Source: an uncultured Flavobacteriales bacterium (lineage in GTDB: Bacteria > Bacteroidota > Bacteroidia > Flavobacteriales_D > Sanyastnellaceae). Taken from it: DNA of 7,433 nt. The translations under genes and the position numbers were made by a program. Within the stretch, counting starts at the first letter, position 1. The number at the start of each line of letters is the position of its first letter. The stretch covers positions 1 through 7,433 of the forward strand of contig CALJKR010000066.1 of NCBI GenBank assembly GCA_937974555.1, read 5' to 3'. The notes below the pieces were generated by a model. The model searched no databases and had not been told where the DNA came from. It worked only from the letters and a program-made list of their open reading frames with translations. Shown here piece after piece: positions 6,142-7,433 of the stretch.

Positions 6142-6753
6142 TCAATGCTTATTGCGCGAATTCGGGACGGAGTATTTTTTTTTGAATCGACGTTTTCTCA
6201 CGAAATATATTACGGCGTATAGGATGAGCGGAAGAAGGAAGAGTTCTATTAATAATGCGAATAGTATAATCCAAATATTGAATCCCCATTCATCTTTGCC
6301 CAAATTAAAAACATCTAAAATATTAATCACCAATCCCAATATGGATACTCCTTCCAACCCCAAGAAAATATTTAAACCCTTTTTTGCACGTCTAATTTTA
6401 AGTTCGGTATTTTGCTTTATCACGGTCATTTCAGGTGACAAAGAATCGGATACTTCCACTTGGTTATTAAGAGCTTCATGATTTTTTTTTCGACACAATG
6501 GAATCTTCAATGTGTCCAATTCAGAATTATTATCCATTGAATCCTGCTCAATCAGTTCTTTTGATTGAACGGAATATTCCAGAACACTTTTATTCTTGCT
6601 CTCGCTCTGTTTCAGTTTCTGACTCTCGTACTCATCGGATTTAATGCCTTCCCAATAATGCCCTGTGGTATACTTTCTTCCTTGAAACCCACATGAAACC
6701 ATGGTCAAAAATGAAAATATGTAAAGAAGATATAGTAAAGATGACTTTTTCAT
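6142..6753 (-). CDS. lipoprotein paralogue 2 with two C-terminal membrane helices
   Basis: 203 residues from the ATG at 6753. Residues 1-20 are a lipoprotein signal peptide ending MVS-C21, followed by the shared module GFQGRKYTTGHYWEG (22-36). Then comes a charged linker with a single KQSES (48-52) and the shared motif LDTLKIPLCRKK (79-90). Helices are at about 128-147 and 158-185; the second ends in the strongly basic RKRRFKKK (186-193), which should hold the C-terminus in the cytoplasm. The helix sequences are not recognisably those of its neighbours. The gene is AT-rich and contains two runs of nine A on the coding strand (6175-6183 and 6482-6490). It begins 15 bases after the upstream paralogue stops and ends 40 bases before the next one starts, so the three are probably cotranscribed. 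Function unknown. Confidence 0.87.
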   Translation of the reverse strand: MKKSSLLYLLYIFSFLTMVSCGFQGRKYTTGHYWEGIKSDEYESQKLKQSESKNKSVLEYSVQSKELIEQDSMDNNSELDTLKIPLCRKKNHEALNNQVEVSDSLSPEMTVIKQNTELKIRRAKKGLNIFLGLEGVSILGLVINILDVFNLGKDEWGFNIWIILFALLIELFLLPLILYAVIYFVRKRRFKKKYSVPNSRNKH

Positions 6754-6768
6754 TTCTGTGATACAAGA

Positions 6769-7433
6769 TTAATGAGCGAAGAAAATGAGCCCAATAATAA
6801 AAAATGCAAAAAAGAAAATGCCCACAAGCAATAATGCTAAAATGCATATGTCAAAGGTGAGATTAATATCACTCATAAAATTGAAGTTCTTTATCCACTT
6901 TGGATTATCCTTTTTCTGAACAAATGGTTTTATTTTCTTTTTCGCTCTGAAGCTGAAAATGACATTTAATATCATTGCAATTACTCCGATGGAGAGAAAA
7001 AAGTAAGTGGGAATATTCCAAAGGAGGTTGTATTGGGCAAGTGAACTTAAAAGTGCTCCTACTATTGTAGCGACAAATTTGGTAATGAACGTCCATTTGA
7101 ACCATTGATAATCTTTGATTATCTCTGATGGGATTTCATTTGGGATCTTCTCTTTGGGTAATGTGGTTAATGTATCTACTGTAAAAATGGGCTGCTCGAT
7201 TGGGCATGGTTCTGTTGAAGGACTTCGCCAATTTGAAGACGTTATGGGAAGGGGAACTTTTTCGTCGGTTGAAGCCATTGCTTCATGAATGGTGTCTTCA
7301 CTTGTATTGTTATCCAATAAAAGGATTGGTGCTTTATCCTCCTTATTTCCATTCTCCTTCTGCTTACCAAAATCAATCTCATTCCGCCCATTCCAATAAT
7401 GCCCTGTGGTGTATTTGCGCCCCTGAAAACCGC
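6769..7433 (-). CDS. lipoprotein paralogue 3 with three C-terminal membrane helices (5' end outside window)
   Basis: The frame stays open from the TAA at 6769-6771 to the window edge, giving 220 full residues. The first complete codons read GFQGRKYTTGHYWNGRNEI, and the split codon before them ends in GC, which fits TGC for the lipidated cysteine. So only the signal peptide is missing. The TTG at 7315-7317 is in frame but lies inside the linker and is not a plausible start. The linker (about 20-105) is polar, with DTLTTLP at 86-92 as a faint echo of the DTLKIPL motif of the other two copies. Helices are at about 108-132, 140-161 and 193-219, the last very rich in Phe and Leu (ILALLLVGIFFFAFF) and ending almost at the C-terminus. 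It carries one more helix than its two paralogues. Function unknown. Confidence 0.86.
   Translation of the reverse strand, partial: GFQGRKYTTGHYWNGRNEIDFGKQKENGNKEDKAPILLLDNNTSEDTIHEAMASTDEKVPLPITSSNWRSPSTEPCPIEQPIFTVDTLTTLPKEKIPNEIPSEIIKDYQWFKWTFITKFVATIVGALLSSLAQYNLLWNIPTYFFLSIGVIAMILNVIFSFRAKKKIKPFVQKKDNPKWIKNFNFMSDINLTFDICILALLLVGIFFFAFFIIGLIFFAH
7374..7433 (-). repeat. near-identical 60-base repeat, copy 2 (lipoprotein N-terminal module)
   Basis: Partner of 5960-6019, with one mismatch in 60 bases, in the same frame and position of the third lipoprotein paralogue. The match runs off the window, so the signal peptide may also be part of it. Confidence 0.95.

Overview
The window looks like a chromosomal segment from a member of the phylum Bacteroidota. 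The tRNA gene has a textbook Bacteroidota promoter (TTTG, 19 bases, TATATTTG). The DNA is AT-rich, translation starts are mostly preceded by A-rich leaders, the tRNA has no encoded CCA, and DUF4407 and DUF350 membrane proteins and short lipoproteins abound. I cannot name a genus.

Left part (1-4638, plus strand): five genes read the same way with overlaps or gaps of at most 10 bases, so they are very probably one operon that began before the window. In order they are: the C-terminal part of a DUF4407-type membrane protein; a four-helix membrane protein with a similar last-helix region; a protein with a cytoplasmic-looking N-domain, a Gly/Cys-rich stretch, one membrane helix and a C-terminal OmpA-like peptidoglycan-binding domain; a protein with a related N-domain, a similar Gly/Cys stretch and one helix, but a transglutaminase-like cysteine-enzyme domain at the C-terminus; and a four-helix DUF350 protein. 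I infer an inner-membrane complex that places a wall-binding domain and a transglutaminase-like domain in the periplasm. The two anchored proteins would share a cytoplasmic module, with three multi-helix proteins as partners. This is the best candidate here for an undescribed system, but the function is unknown.

Middle (4640-5282, minus strand): a small secreted protein with four cysteines converges on the operon, with one base between the stop codons. Upstream of it lies a tRNA-Arg(ACG) with its own promoter and a strong intrinsic terminator.

Right part (5331-7433, minus strand): three tandem paralogous lipoprotein genes, the last cut by the window edge exactly at its predicted lipidated cysteine. 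They share a post-lipobox module (GFQGRKYTTGHYW) but have different hydrophilic linkers and different C-terminal membrane helices. The module is almost identical at DNA level in the first and third copies (59 of 60 bases), which suggests recent duplication or gene conversion. One copy carries an expanded in-frame hexamer repeat. The genes are spaced by 15 and 40 bases and probably form an operon entering from beyond the right edge. No stretch longer than 300 bases lacks a gene.
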